A DNA stretch of 64,000 bases from Bacillus zhangzhouensis (GCF_000715205.1 NZ_JOTP01000001.1:248001-312000); one strand, 5' to 3'. Numbered from the stretch's first letter, positions 8,585-17,415 are shown. Numbers and translations are program-made. Notes: generated by a model not told the origin, from the letters alone.

Positions 8585-11478
8585 CAGAGCAGCAAAAAAG
8601 CTCCATCAAAATCGTATCCACTATGATATTGATTCTTGTTTTGCCGGTTTTATTTTTCCATCTCATTGGGGATGATCCGGCAAAACAGAAGAAGAATGCC
8701 ACACGTAATATTGCTGTGGTCAATGAGGATATGGGAGCGAGCGAAAGTGAAAACACCGCTCGTTTCGGGCAGGATGTGGTTGCAGCATTATCAGAGCGTC
8801 CCGATTATACATGGACCGTAGTCAATCGGAGTGCGGCGGAAAATGGACTGAAAAACAGGAAGTACGACGCTGTCCTCTATATTCCGTCTGATTTCTCCAA
8901 AAATGTGCTGAGCTATGATAAAGACCATCCTGAAAAGGCATCCATTCAATTTTCGATTCAAGATCAGCTCAATGCAGTCAATAAAGAAAAAGTGCAAAGA
9001 GAGCTGGAAAATGCGCAAAAGAAAATGAATGAACAGATGTCGACGTTATACTGGAGTTTTGTATCACAGGAAATCGGCAATGTCAGAGAAGAGTTTGAGC
9101 ATATTGTCGGGAAAGAAGTCGAATTCCAAAACACGATGTATAACTTCTATAAGCCAAACTCGAACAAACTATCTGATGCCGTCCAGCAGCAGAAGAAACA
9201 AATAGAAGAATTAAAAAATGCGATGACCGATTCACAAAAACAGTATAAAGACGGTTTGAGTACAACAGAAGAAGCGAAGAGCCAGCTAAAGGACTTTGTG
9301 AAAGTAGTGGACCAATATCAGCAGTATCAAGACAAACAAAAGGATCTCTTGATCAAAGCGCAATCCGCAAGCAAAAAACAAATCCAGCAGGGGCTTAAGC
9401 AGCTCGCTGACATTCAAAACCAAAATGCCCGCAGCTTTAATGATCAAATGGGCGGACTAAAAACAGACATGAATGGGGTACAAAGCCAGCTGAAAACAAC
9501 TGACAGCGCCATTCAATCTGTTCAAAAGTCAAGAGAGGACGCCATTCCTAAGCAAGCAACGGGATTAACGGATCTTGTGATGGCGTCTCAGAAGGAACTG
9601 ATTAAAAACTATGAAGATCGTTACTTAGAAGACTATCGAAATAAGATATCAGCCTTACAGACGAAGCTATTGGCAAAACGGCAAGAGTTGATGGATGAGC
9701 CTGAGCCTCCAGTTGACTCTGATGATGACGGGCAATCAGATCAAGATAATGAAAACCCAGAAGAGATTGGGATTAACCTAGATGAAGAAACAAATGAGCT
9801 CTCGCAAATTTCAACAGAAATGGACGATCTTGCAGATCAATTAGGAGAACAGGAGACGCCGCCTTCTACTGAAGATGACAAAGAAGGTGAAGGCGATGAA
9901 AATCCTGCTCAGCCAGATACCGGCAGCACGAATTCATCTCAGGATGACCTTAAAGCGCTCTCGACTCGTTTAGAAGAAGTGAAAAAGAAGATTCAAGAAA
10001 AAGCTACCGCTCATAATGACCAATTGAAGGACAAAGTGAGTCAGATGAGTAAAGAGCTTGAGAGCCTTACGAAAAAAGTAGAAAAGCTTGAAAAGATGTT
10101 CCTATGGTTACAAGATCGATATAATGTGATTCCAAATGAAATCAAAAATCAGGAATCCTCTATTTTAAGCAAAGTAAAAGAGCTGAAGCGCAGAAACTCT
10201 CCGATTGGTGAAGCCTTTAAGGATAACCTTTTTGAGAAAAAGTTTGAAACAAATTCAACAAAAACTAAAAAATTAATGGAGTATTCCAATCAACTCGCCC
10301 AGTTAGAGATGATGATGGTTAATGTCTATCAACCATCTAATAACTCTTCTTTACTAGACACAAAAGGAGATGAAATCAAGTCCATCCTCTCCATCAAAAA
10401 AGAAGAAACAGAAAACTGGGACACGCTCAAAAATCAAATGCTGACGTCAAACGATGATGTGTCTACTTTTATTGATGAGATGCAGAAATTTTCAGATGGC
10501 TATGCAGAATATATTTCGACGCAGCAGGCAAGTATGGAACAGGAATTAAATACGATTTCTGAAAGTGCGGACAATGTGGCTGAGCAAATGGCTGATCAAG
10601 GAGATGCGGTGTATACGGCAGACCTTGCAGGCAGTTCCATTGTCGTTAGTGCGCAGGATTCAATCGGTCAGGAAGTGCTTCGTCTTTCTGAAAATATGAG
10701 TTCGTTAACCGACCGCCAAAAAGGGGTGGCGGATTATACGAATAACATTGAAGAGAGTGTGACAACGGTTCAAGAAAAAGCAGATACGCTGAATGAAAAC
10801 TGGAGCAAGAATGTAGATTCAACGAAACTTGTTCAGCATGATTTAAATGGTATTTTAGGAAACACATTAAGCGATCAAGGCAATAGCAACTATGTGTATA
10901 ACCACTTAGCCAACCCGCTGAAAATTAGCGGGGATGTGCCGGAAGAAAAAACGCAGACTGTACCACCAGTGGTCATTTTGATCATTGTGATGATGAGCAG
11001 TTTATTGATTGGCTTTTTTAGCTCGTATTATGCGGCGGCCCCGATGCTGGTCAAAGGTGCACTGTTTGGCATTTTGAATCTTTTAGTTGGGCTCATGATC
11101 AGCTTGTTTGGACTTAACATCTACAAACTCGCAGATGATCAAGCCATTCAATGGTCGATTTTCACGATTTTGCTGTTGGTGACTTGTTCAGCCTTTATTC
11201 GCACGGCTTTCCTTTTCGGATCTATTGCCGGATGGATGGCAGCAACGGCGCTTATTTTCTTCTTTGTCGCTCCGTTAATTGATTTGGTGATGCCGAATTT
11301 CCACTTTACAAATCCGGTGACAGACGTGTATATGTCGATCCAATACGGGAATGGGGACAATTTTGGAATGGGTATCACAGGGTTAGTGATTTTAACGGTC
11401 CTCTTAATGGTTATACCACTTGTGACAAAGCTATGGAAAGATAAGACAGAGGAACGTGATGTGACACATGAGGCTTAA
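8581..11478 (+). CDS. yueB: Type VII secretion membrane protein YueB (EsaA family; SPP1 phage receptor homologue)
   Basis: 965 residues. One N-terminal membrane helix (about 8-28), a very large extracellular coiled-coil region (about 30-790), then a C-terminal bundle of about five or six membrane helices from residue 795. In B. subtilis this protein is the irreversible receptor of phage SPP1 and an essential T7SS part. The central region has two acidic low-complexity linkers (about 371-400 and 430-456, rich in D, E, P, S). The protein is about 110 residues shorter than the 1076 I recall for B. subtilis YueB. The start ATG overlaps the yukBA stop. Confidence 0.95.
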   Translation: MTEQQKSSIKIVSTMILILVLPVLFFHLIGDDPAKQKKNATRNIAVVNEDMGASESENTARFGQDVVAALSERPDYTWTVVNRSAAENGLKNRKYDAVLYIPSDFSKNVLSYDKDHPEKASIQFSIQDQLNAVNKEKVQRELENAQKKMNEQMSTLYWSFVSQEIGNVREEFEHIVGKEVEFQNTMYNFYKPNSNKLSDAVQQQKKQIEELKNAMTDSQKQYKDGLSTTEEAKSQLKDFVKVVDQYQQYQDKQKDLLIKAQSASKKQIQQGLKQLADIQNQNARSFNDQMGGLKTDMNGVQSQLKTTDSAIQSVQKSREDAIPKQATGLTDLVMASQKELIKNYEDRYLEDYRNKISALQTKLLAKRQELMDEPEPPVDSDDDGQSDQDNENPEEIGINLDEETNELSQISTEMDDLADQLGEQETPPSTEDDKEGEGDENPAQPDTGSTNSSQDDLKALSTRLEEVKKKIQEKATAHNDQLKDKVSQMSKELESLTKKVEKLEKMFLWLQDRYNVIPNEIKNQESSILSKVKELKRRNSPIGEAFKDNLFEKKFETNSTKTKKLMEYSNQLAQLEMMMVNVYQPSNNSSLLDTKGDEIKSILSIKKEETENWDTLKNQMLTSNDDVSTFIDEMQKFSDGYAEYISTQQASMEQELNTISESADNVAEQMADQGDAVYTADLAGSSIVVSAQDSIGQEVLRLSENMSSLTDRQKGVADYTNNIEESVTTVQEKADTLNENWSKNVDSTKLVQHDLNGILGNTLSDQGNSNYVYNHLANPLKISGDVPEEKTQTVPPVVILIIVMMSSLLIGFFSSYYAAAPMLVKGALFGILNLLVGLMISLFGLNIYKLADDQAIQWSIFTILLLVTCSAFIRTAFLFGSIAGWMAATALIFFFVAPLIDLVMPNFHFTNPVTDVYMSIQYGNGDNFGMGITGLVILTVLLMVIPLVTKLWKDKTEERDVTHEA

Positions 11479-11953
11479 TCTGATCATGAAAGGGATGGCA
11501 CTTTGTGTCATATCCCTTTTTTTCCTCATTCCTGCTGCTTTCGCTGCTGGTGAAGATACGGATACAAACGTCAAGCCGAATGAATATCATGAAAAGGAAC
11601 TCAATATTAACTCGAGTATATTGAGGGATCAAACGAAATACGAACAAAGTAAAACAACGACAAAAGTCAAAACAGACATTCATTTTGCTGAACCGCCTAA
11701 AACTTCGGGTGGGCATCTTTCTCCACAGCTATTCAGTGATCTGAAAGAGAACCCGCCTAAAACACCAGCTCGTATGATGAAAGAGATGAACATCTCTTTT
11801 AGCGATTCGGCTGTATCAGCACCTTCTGTCGACGATCATGAGAAGCAGACATCGACGCTGCTTCCTATCATTTTTGGTTTCTTGATTGCCTCTGGCATCG
11901 TCGTGATGATCATCCTGATTCCAAAGGTGAATGTAAAAGCTGAAAAAAAATAG
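11468..11953 (+). CDS. yueC: Type VII secretion protein YueC (EssA family)
   Basis: 161 residues with an N-terminal signal-like helix (MKGMALCVISLFFLIPAAFA), a polar external stretch and a C-terminal membrane helix (LLPIIFGFLIASGIVVMIILIPK, about 131-153). This is the EssA-like topology, and it is the last gene of the secretion operon. It overlaps yueB by 11 bases. The first ATG (11468) is used. A second ATG nine codons in (11495) would also precede the signal-like helix. Confidence 0.9.
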   Translation: MRLNLIMKGMALCVISLFFLIPAAFAAGEDTDTNVKPNEYHEKELNINSSILRDQTKYEQSKTTTKVKTDIHFAEPPKTSGGHLSPQLFSDLKENPPKTPARMMKEMNISFSDSAVSAPSVDDHEKQTSTLLPIIFGFLIASGIVVMIILIPKVNVKAEKK

Positions 11954-11984
11954 CCTGTCTCTTTTAAAAGGGGCAGGCTTTTCT
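11949..11984 (+). terminator. Terminator of the type VII secretion operon
   Basis: AGCCTGTCTC and GGGGCAGGCT pair around TTTTAAAA and are followed by TTTTCTAT. The stem begins at the yueC stop codon. Confidence 0.85.
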
Positions 11985-12052
11985 ATATGCAGATTACTTG
12001 ATGTCAAGCCGATTCACTACGTAAAATAGTGTTATCAAGGGAGGAGATTGTC

Positions 12053-12796
12053 ATTCGAATTTCAATCGTTACAGGAGGATCAAAAGGATTTGGCCTAGCA
12101 CTTGTGAACCGGCTGCTTTCACGTGGGGATCATGTGTATACTGCGGCAAGAAGTGCAGCACCAATATCCGATCCAAAGCTCACACATACACAGGTTGACC
12201 TGACAGATGAAGTAGCAGCTGCCGCATGGCTTCAAGATATTCTGTCCCCGCAAACACTCGCAGACGCTGATGACATCTTATTCGTCAATAATGCTGGAAT
12301 GGTGACCCCTATCAAACGCGTTGGGCAAGGCGGACAGGAAACGCTTCATCAGCATTATACGTTGAACCTTGTCATTCCTGTTTTGCTTAGTCATGTATTT
12401 GCTGAACAGACTCAATCATTCAAAGGGAAGAAAACAATCGTTCATCTTTCTTCTGGAGCGGCTAAAAGCCCATACAAAGGATGGAGTGCGTATTGCAGCT
12501 CAAAGGCGGGACTCGATATGTTTATGAGGACTTTACATGAGGAACAGCAAAACGAGGCGCATCCTATTAACACGTTTTCCTTTTCACCTGGGACGATTGA
12601 TACAGATATGCAGGGAGAGATTCGGAAGTCATCAAAACAGGACTTCGAACAAATTGAACGTTTTCAGCAATTATATGAAACAGGCACACTGAAGAGTCCA
12701 GATGAAGTCGCAAGTATTTTGCTCGACCTTTTAGCGGATGATCCAGTTGGCGGATGTGTATACGATGCACGTGAATATGTGAAAAAGCAGTCATAA
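12053..12796 (+). CDS. yueD: Short-chain dehydrogenase/reductase YueD (benzil reductase family), apparent ATT start
   Basis: NADPH-type SDR, about 247 residues. The cofactor motif TGGSKGFG lies right at the N-terminus, with NNAG in the middle and the catalytic SSG...YCSSK further on. B. subtilis YueD reduces benzil to benzoin, with the physiological substrate unknown. The start is odd: the family begins 5-6 residues before the TGxxxGxG motif, which here falls on ATT (12053), and the strong AAGGGAGGAG (12037-12046) is correctly spaced for it. The only standard in-frame start upstream is GTG 12029, which lies before that ribosome site. Gene assignment is firm; the start is inference. Confidence 0.9.
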   Translation: MRISIVTGGSKGFGLALVNRLLSRGDHVYTAARSAAPISDPKLTHTQVDLTDEVAAAAWLQDILSPQTLADADDILFVNNAGMVTPIKRVGQGGQETLHQHYTLNLVIPVLLSHVFAEQTQSFKGKKTIVHLSSGAAKSPYKGWSAYCSSKAGLDMFMRTLHEEQQNEAHPINTFSFSPGTIDTDMQGEIRKSSKQDFEQIERFQQLYETGTLKSPDEVASILLDLLADDPVGGCVYDAREYVKKQS

Positions 12797-12804
12797 CGAC
12801 TGCT
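12785..12804 (+). repeat. Terminator-hairpin direct repeat, copy 1 (at the yueD stop)
   Basis: A 20-base palindromic segment containing GCAGTCATAACGACTGC. It includes the yueD stop codon and recurs exactly at 12929-12948, where it is followed by T6. The two copies flank a degenerate intergenic repeat element. Confidence 0.85.
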
Positions 12805-12928
12805 CAGCGTGAAGACAAACCCTCGCATTCAGTGTCCGTTCTTCGTGATTGTGATTAATATTTTATTATTATACTCGAAGACAAAGAGCTAAAATAAAGT
12901 TCATTTTAGCCCTTTGTCAACAATTTTG
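12805..12928 (-). repeat. Intergenic repeat element, degenerate copy A
   Basis: The first 32 bases (CAGCGTG...AGACAAACCCTCGCATTC, then GTGTC) match the reverse complement of the conserved end of the repeat at 59507-59538 with about two mismatches. The rest is AT-rich. It contains a further hairpin, GACAAAGAGCTAAAAT (12880-12895) with ATTTTAGCCCTTTGTC (12903-12918). No ORF is present. See findings. Confidence 0.7.
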
Positions 12929-12954
12929 AAGCAGTCATAACGACTGCTTTTTTC
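12929..12954 (+). terminator. Intrinsic terminator downstream of yueD (direct repeat copy 2)
   Basis: The hairpin AGCAGTCATAACGACTGCT is followed by TTTTTTC. It is an exact copy of the 20 bases around the yueD stop. Confidence 0.8.
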
Positions 12955-13026
12955 TTATGGTACAAGCAAGAATGGCTGATTTGGCATAAGCTAATCTTGA
13001 GACTCACAGGAAATATGACAGAACAT

Positions 13027-13055
13027 TTGAGTTTCTTTTCAGAATATGTTAGGAT
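13027..13055 (+). promoter_or_regulatory. Possible promoter of yueE
   Basis: TTGAGT (13027-13032) and TAGGAT (13050-13055) are spaced by 17 bases, about 30 bases before the yueE start. The match is moderate. Confidence 0.5.
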
Positions 13056-13084
13056 GCTAAAAATATAGATAAGGAGGGGTCTCC

Positions 13085-13618
13085 ATGAGAAAGGTTACAT
13101 TAATGGATGTTTATACCCATCCAGTCGCTCAAAAGTATTTAAATCGTTCAGGAAAAGCCCATGCAATTGCCTGTGCTTATCACGCATTCAAGCTGGCGAT
13201 GCAGGCAGGAATTAACCCAGATCTTGCTGTGAAAGCAGCGCTCTTGCATGACATCGGTCACTATGAATGGTATACTGCCGGCGGAGAATGGGATTACGAG
13301 ACATATAGACGCAATGATATTCATGCCATTAAAGGAGCAGAACGGGCTCACAAACTGCTCATACGGCTCGGAGAGGAACCAAAAGCAGCCAAAGATATTG
13401 CGCTGGCGATTCTGCTTCACACGGATTCTTATTTGCCAGAGGGCGACCTGCATAAGGACACACTCCAGCAAATTGTGAAGAAAGCAGATGAAATGGATGA
13501 AGAGCCTGGTGGACAGCATCACTACCGCCAAATAGATGAATCACTTGCACTTAAAAAAATGGCTGATTTGGATCAGAAGGTGCAGCAGGCACTTCAGCCC
13601 ATGAAACGCTCTGTTTAG
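13085..13618 (+). CDS. yueE: HD-domain metal-dependent phosphohydrolase YueE
   Basis: 177 residues. The HD signature ALLHDIGH sits near residue 55, an upstream HAIACAYHA supplies the first histidine, and downstream ILLHTDSY and DEMDE segments complete the metal site. Members hydrolyse phosphate esters; the substrate of YueE is unknown. AAGGAGGGG (13071-13079) precedes the ATG. The stop codon overlaps that of the convergent lipase-like gene by 4 bases. Confidence 0.9.
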   Translation: MRKVTLMDVYTHPVAQKYLNRSGKAHAIACAYHAFKLAMQAGINPDLAVKAALLHDIGHYEWYTAGGEWDYETYRRNDIHAIKGAERAHKLLIRLGEEPKAAKDIALAILLHTDSYLPEGDLHKDTLQQIVKKADEMDEEPGGQHHYRQIDESLALKKMADLDQKVQQALQPMKRSV

Positions 13619-15099
13619 TATGGGATGTCTCCATGAATATTTCCATGCTGATCCACATACAATGTGCGAATAACGGTACGGTTAAACGCAGATGTTCCTG
13701 AAGTCGTGAGTCCCGTGTAATGTACCGTGACGGAATAAGCACCTTCTTTTTTCAATTGAACGGCTGATGAAGAGCTCGTTTTAAGTGGATGATCCTTTTG
13801 TGCATCCTTAAAGTAAACGGTCTCTACTGTTTTGCTTAACCGTTTGATCAGACGGCTCGAATGTGTTGATGCATCCCCTGATTTCGCTGCAACAATTTTG
13901 ATTTCGTCATTTAATGGTGAATCAAAGGATACAAGCAGCAAATAAGGAGTCTTTTTTCCTGAATTCGATCGAATCGTCCATTCTCCAGGAACGGGTTTAT
14001 TGATCTGCACATGGTGTGAATATGCGCCTTCATATGGGAAAGATGCTTCCGATGTCTTAAGGTTTGTTAAGACGTCTCCATTTGGGGCGACGATTTCCGG
14101 CTGTGCTTCCTCTCTTTCATTTAACCACTGAATCGATAAGCCATTCGTTCCTTCCTCTACATAGAATGCTTCTGTTTTATCCTTTTCACTTTCGCCACCT
14201 TTTACGTAAACATCTGTATTCAGCTCAGCAGAGATTGACTCTTGTTTCGGGTTATCATCATTTTCAGCGCTTGCGGTGCTTGCCAGCAGCTGATGTTGGA
14301 ACACTGGGAACATGCTTGTGCCGTTTTTGATCGAATAGTGATCCCATTTTCCCGTTAGGATATTGTTTGCGTATGATAGCCTTGTGCTGCTTACCGTGAC
14401 AGCGCCATCGTTTGCACCAAAGCTTTTTAAATACATGCCGCCTAAATAAAGCACACTGCCAAATGTTCCCCATTCCGAACCAGAATAGGTGACATATTTA
14501 TTGGGAAACGTCTCTAATCGGTCAGTTTCACTTCGAAAAGCCGCCATAAGACCCGTTTGCAGAGAATAGAGCGCGTCGCTTTTTTGTCCAAGTATTTGCG
14601 CAAGCCAGCTCCCGCCCTTGCTATACGCTAAATCGGCAAGCGGCGTCCCGTAATGAGGGGACCCGAGTGTGATGACCTTATCAACATATGGATGGGCATT
14701 GTAATACACAAGTGCTGACTGTGTATCTATTCCGCCTTTACTATGACCGATCACAATGAGTTTTCTTCCGAAAAAATCATAGATTTCTTTTAGCTTTTCT
14801 GCTAATAGTTTGCCATTCTTTTTCATGTCCTGATCTGGATGCAAATCTATGAATGCGCTCTCGTATCCGTTCAGAACAGCCTGTTTTGCCATATCGTTTC
14901 GATCGAACCAAGTGGAGGAAGAGCTATTAATACCATGAACAAAGACAAGAGGGGGTTTTGACTCTTCTTTTTGAACTGGCTCTTCTCCTTTAAACCACTT
15001 TCCTGGTGTACCAGGGTCATCTCCAATTGTGCCTGCATACGCATAACTTGCAGAGGATAGAAAGAGCATGACAGCAACGATACAGATTAATTTTTTCAA
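13615..15099 (-). CDS. Secreted lipase/esterase-like alpha/beta hydrolase
   Basis: 494 residues with a Sec signal peptide (MKKLICIVAVMLFLSSASYA, cleavage likely after AYA). The oxyanion-hole segment VFVHGIN (about 52-58) and the nucleophile elbow VIGHSKGG (Ser about 120) mark a lipase/PGAP1-like hydrolase. The catalytic domain spans about 45-290. The C-terminal 200 residues look like a beta-rich accessory domain. A TTG start at 15099 has AAGAGGTGA 8 bases upstream. To my recollection it has no counterpart between yueE and yuzF in B. subtilis, so it looks like an accessory insertion. Substrate unknown. Confidence 0.85.
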   Translation of the reverse strand: MKKLICIVAVMLFLSSASYAYAGTIGDDPGTPGKWFKGEEPVQKEESKPPLVFVHGINSSSSTWFDRNDMAKQAVLNGYESAFIDLHPDQDMKKNGKLLAEKLKEIYDFFGRKLIVIGHSKGGIDTQSALVYYNAHPYVDKVITLGSPHYGTPLADLAYSKGGSWLAQILGQKSDALYSLQTGLMAAFRSETDRLETFPNKYVTYSGSEWGTFGSVLYLGGMYLKSFGANDGAVTVSSTRLSYANNILTGKWDHYSIKNGTSMFPVFQHQLLASTASAENDDNPKQESISAELNTDVYVKGGESEKDKTEAFYVEEGTNGLSIQWLNEREEAQPEIVAPNGDVLTNLKTSEASFPYEGAYSHHVQINKPVPGEWTIRSNSGKKTPYLLLVSFDSPLNDEIKIVAAKSGDASTHSSRLIKRLSKTVETVYFKDAQKDHPLKTSSSSAVQLKKEGAYSVTVHYTGLTTSGTSAFNRTVIRTLYVDQHGNIHGDIPY

Positions 15100-15279
15100 A
15101 ATAATTCACCTCTTCAAATGATTGAAATTGTTGGCAGCACCAATCTATTATACTTCTAAAAAATGTAAAAAAATATAATTTGTAAAAATATGGTATTAAT
15201 GTTGTAGTTTTGCTGAGTGACACTCATATGGGTCATTGCATACGCTGTAGGTAAATACACAAGTAAAGGGGCAGGTAGG

Positions 15280-15516
15280 ATGGCACAACAAGGAAGTCCA
15301 CAGCTTGTTTCATTAGTTGATCCATATGTTTATCAAACATTGCAGAAAGTGGTCGGTATGAGATTGATTGTTCAAACAGTAAAAGATACTGTGCGTGGAA
15401 AATTGAAGGAAGTCATGCCGGATCATATTGTGATTGAGGCGGGGGCAAAATCAGTTTTTTATGTGCGAATCCAGCAAATCGTGTCGGTGATGCCTGATCA
15501 CAGTGAAAGAGTGTAA
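15280..15516 (+). CDS. yuzF: YuzF, DUF2642-type small protein
   Basis: 78 residues from the ATG at 15280 (MAQQGSPQLVSLVDPYVYQT). The family is a small beta-rich, Sm/SH3-like fold seen in sporulating bacilli. It occupies the same place as B. subtilis yuzF, upstream of yueF. The longer reading from 15217 adds a poorly conserved leader and is rejected. Function unknown. Confidence 0.85.
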   Translation: MAQQGSPQLVSLVDPYVYQTLQKVVGMRLIVQTVKDTVRGKLKEVMPDHIVIEAGAKSVFYVRIQQIVSVMPDHSERV

Positions 15517-15517
15517 C

Positions 15518-15546
15518 AAGCAGATGCATAGGTGTCTGCTTTTTTC
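15518..15546 (+). terminator. Terminator of yuzF
   Basis: AAGCAGA and TCTGCTT pair around TGCATAGGTG and are followed by T-rich sequence. Confidence 0.75.
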
Positions 15547-15699
15547 ATGCTTACAGAATGTATATCTGCAAATAGTGCATGATATACCAATTGTTCTTTT
15601 TTTTTCATGAAATGTGGTTCTAAAACAAGAAGCAGTTGACAGAAGGTGGGTTGAATAGTAGTTTTTTAATAAGATCAATATGTAACAGGAGGAGCATCT

Positions 15700-16803
15700 T
15701 TGTTAAAATCTAAAGTTCATTTTTGGACATTCCAAATACTACTTGTTTTACTCATTGTGTATGTATCAACAAAGGTTTCGTTTTTATTTCAGCCGATTAT
15801 TTTATTTGCGTCAACACTGTTTGTCCCTATCTTGCTGGCAGGTATTCTCTTTTTCATTTTTAATCCAATTGTGCGATTCTTGTCCAAGAAGATTCCTAGG
15901 TCACTCGCCATCCTGATCATTTATCTCCTGTTCATCGGACTCATCACATTCATCGTCAATGCTGCCGGACCTGTCATTGTCACGCAGTTAGGCGGACTTG
16001 TCAAAAGCTTCCCTGGATATGTGACGGATATGCAGAAATTTATCAACGACTTCTCACACTCTAAAACATTTACTTGGATGATGAACCAAGATTATGTGTC
16101 TGTCTCAAAGTTTGAACAGACGATCGTTTCGACATTAAAAGATTTACCGGAAAATATTGCTTCAAGCATGTCTGCGGTGTTTGGCGTGATTGCAAATATC
16201 GCCCTTGCCGTGATCACGGTTCCATTTATTTTATTTTACATGCTGAAAGACGGACATAAGTTTCCGGACAAGCTCGTTCAATTTTTGCCAATGCCTTATC
16301 GCAAGGAAGGGCTGAAAATCTTCAAAGAATTAAACGACACGCTTGCTGCTTACATACAGGGGCAAATTGTTGTTTGTTTATTTGTCGGAGTTGCTTGTTT
16401 TATCGGTTACTTATTAATTGGTGTGAAATATGCGCTCATTCTCGGCATTATCATTGCGGTCACAAACGTGATTCCCTACCTTGGGCCATATCTTGGCGCG
16501 GCACCAGCTGTGCTCATTGCCTTTCTTGATTCGCCTGGAAAAGCGGTTGTAACAGTAATTGTTATTCTTGTCGTCCAGCAAGTCGATGGAAACGTCATTT
16601 CTCCATTGATCATTGGGAAACGTCTTAACACACATCCATTGACCATTATCCTGCTATTAATTGGGGCAGGAAGCTTTGGCGGAATACTAGGCATGATCTT
16701 TGCGGTCCCTGTCTATGCGCTGCTCAAAGCGATCACACTGAATATTGTGAGATTGGTTCAGCTGCGCCAGCGTTCTCGAAAAGAACAGCATTTAAACGTA
16801 TAG
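15700..16803 (+). CDS. yueF: AI-2E family (PerM-like) membrane transporter YueF
   Basis: 367 residues with about seven or eight membrane helices and the characteristic soluble insert (about 100-170, KSFPGYVTDMQKFINDF). The conserved C-terminal block contains NVIPYLGPYLGAAPAV and NVISPLIIGKRLNTHPLTII. The superfamily includes autoinducer-2 exporters and Na+/H+ exchangers; the substrate here is not determinable. The TTG start at 15700 is preceded by AGGAGGAGC (15687-15695). Confidence 0.92.
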   Translation: MLKSKVHFWTFQILLVLLIVYVSTKVSFLFQPIILFASTLFVPILLAGILFFIFNPIVRFLSKKIPRSLAILIIYLLFIGLITFIVNAAGPVIVTQLGGLVKSFPGYVTDMQKFINDFSHSKTFTWMMNQDYVSVSKFEQTIVSTLKDLPENIASSMSAVFGVIANIALAVITVPFILFYMLKDGHKFPDKLVQFLPMPYRKEGLKIFKELNDTLAAYIQGQIVVCLFVGVACFIGYLLIGVKYALILGIIIAVTNVIPYLGPYLGAAPAVLIAFLDSPGKAVVTVIVILVVQQVDGNVISPLIIGKRLNTHPLTIILLLIGAGSFGGILGMIFAVPVYALLKAITLNIVRLVQLRQRSRKEQHLNV

Positions 16804-16868
16804 GACAGATGCACAAATTTCCCCTTTTTGCATAAGATGATTTACATAAGCAGATAGGGGGGATTCTG

Positions 16869-17090
16869 ATGCCTGCAATCGTTGGACCTATTCATATCGA
16901 GTCATTAGGAGGAAACGGTGCGGCTACTTTCGGTGATGTTCTGGCCATTGCCCCTTTGGCCGTAGACCACTCTACTGGCGGGGCGGGAGCCTTTAACTCA
17001 GGCGATTATATGTCCCTCACAAGTGATCCAAATGCCACCATGCTGTGGGACTTCACACTGTTCGGCCAGCCTCAATCATTTAATGCATAG
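16869..17090 (+). CDS. yueG: GerPA/GerPF-family small spore protein, YueG paralogue 1
   Basis: 73 residues starting MPAIVGPIHIESLGGNGAAT, the GerPF-type N-terminus. GerP proteins sit in the spore coat and help germinants pass it. A strong AGGGGGGA site precedes the ATG. It is followed by its own terminator and then by a second paralogue at 17194, which shares the MPAIVGPIHI...GNG.A.FGDV.AI.P frame. Which of the two is the orthologue of B. subtilis yueG cannot be decided by eye. Confidence 0.88.
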   Translation: MPAIVGPIHIESLGGNGAATFGDVLAIAPLAVDHSTGGAGAFNSGDYMSLTSDPNATMLWDFTLFGQPQSFNA

Positions 17091-17129
17091 AAGACAGCTG
17101 ATGATAAGACGTATCAGCTGTCTTTTTTT
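17091..17129 (+). terminator. Terminator of the first GerPF-like gene
   Basis: AAGACAGCTGAT and ATCAGCTGTCTT pair perfectly and are followed by T7. Confidence 0.9.
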
Positions 17130-17193
17130 ATGTTGGATATACACGTATTTATGCGCTGGGCATATGATGAGGGTAAGTAAAGGTGGTGGAAAG

Positions 17194-17415
17194 ATGCCAG
17201 CGATTGTTGGACCTATTCATATTGACCGTGTCATTGGAAACGGTTCTGCACATTTCGGTGATGTTTTTGCAATTTCTCCAAAAAGTGTCGATCACTCCGC
17301 CGGTGGTTCAGGCACTTATAATGCAGGAGATTTTGTCCAATTTTTCAACAGTCCAAACGTCACATTTGTTTGGGATTCAAACCTCATCAGCCAGCAAAAG
17401 AGCTTTAATGCGTAG
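17194..17415 (+). CDS. GerPA/GerPF-family small spore protein, YueG paralogue 2
   Basis: 73 residues (MPAIVGPIHIDRVIGNGSAH). It has the same length and layout as the gene at 16869, ending QQKSFNA versus QPQSFNA. It is therefore a tandem duplication with divergence in the loops. A GCATATGATG element (about 17160-17169) with ACAC about 20 bases upstream faintly resembles a sigma-K promoter, as expected for spore-coat genes, but this is weak. AAAGGTGGTGG precedes the ATG at 17194; the longer reading from 17023 runs through the preceding gene and terminator. Confidence 0.87.
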   Translation: MPAIVGPIHIDRVIGNGSAHFGDVFAISPKSVDHSAGGSGTYNAGDFVQFFNSPNVTFVWDSNLISQQKSFNA

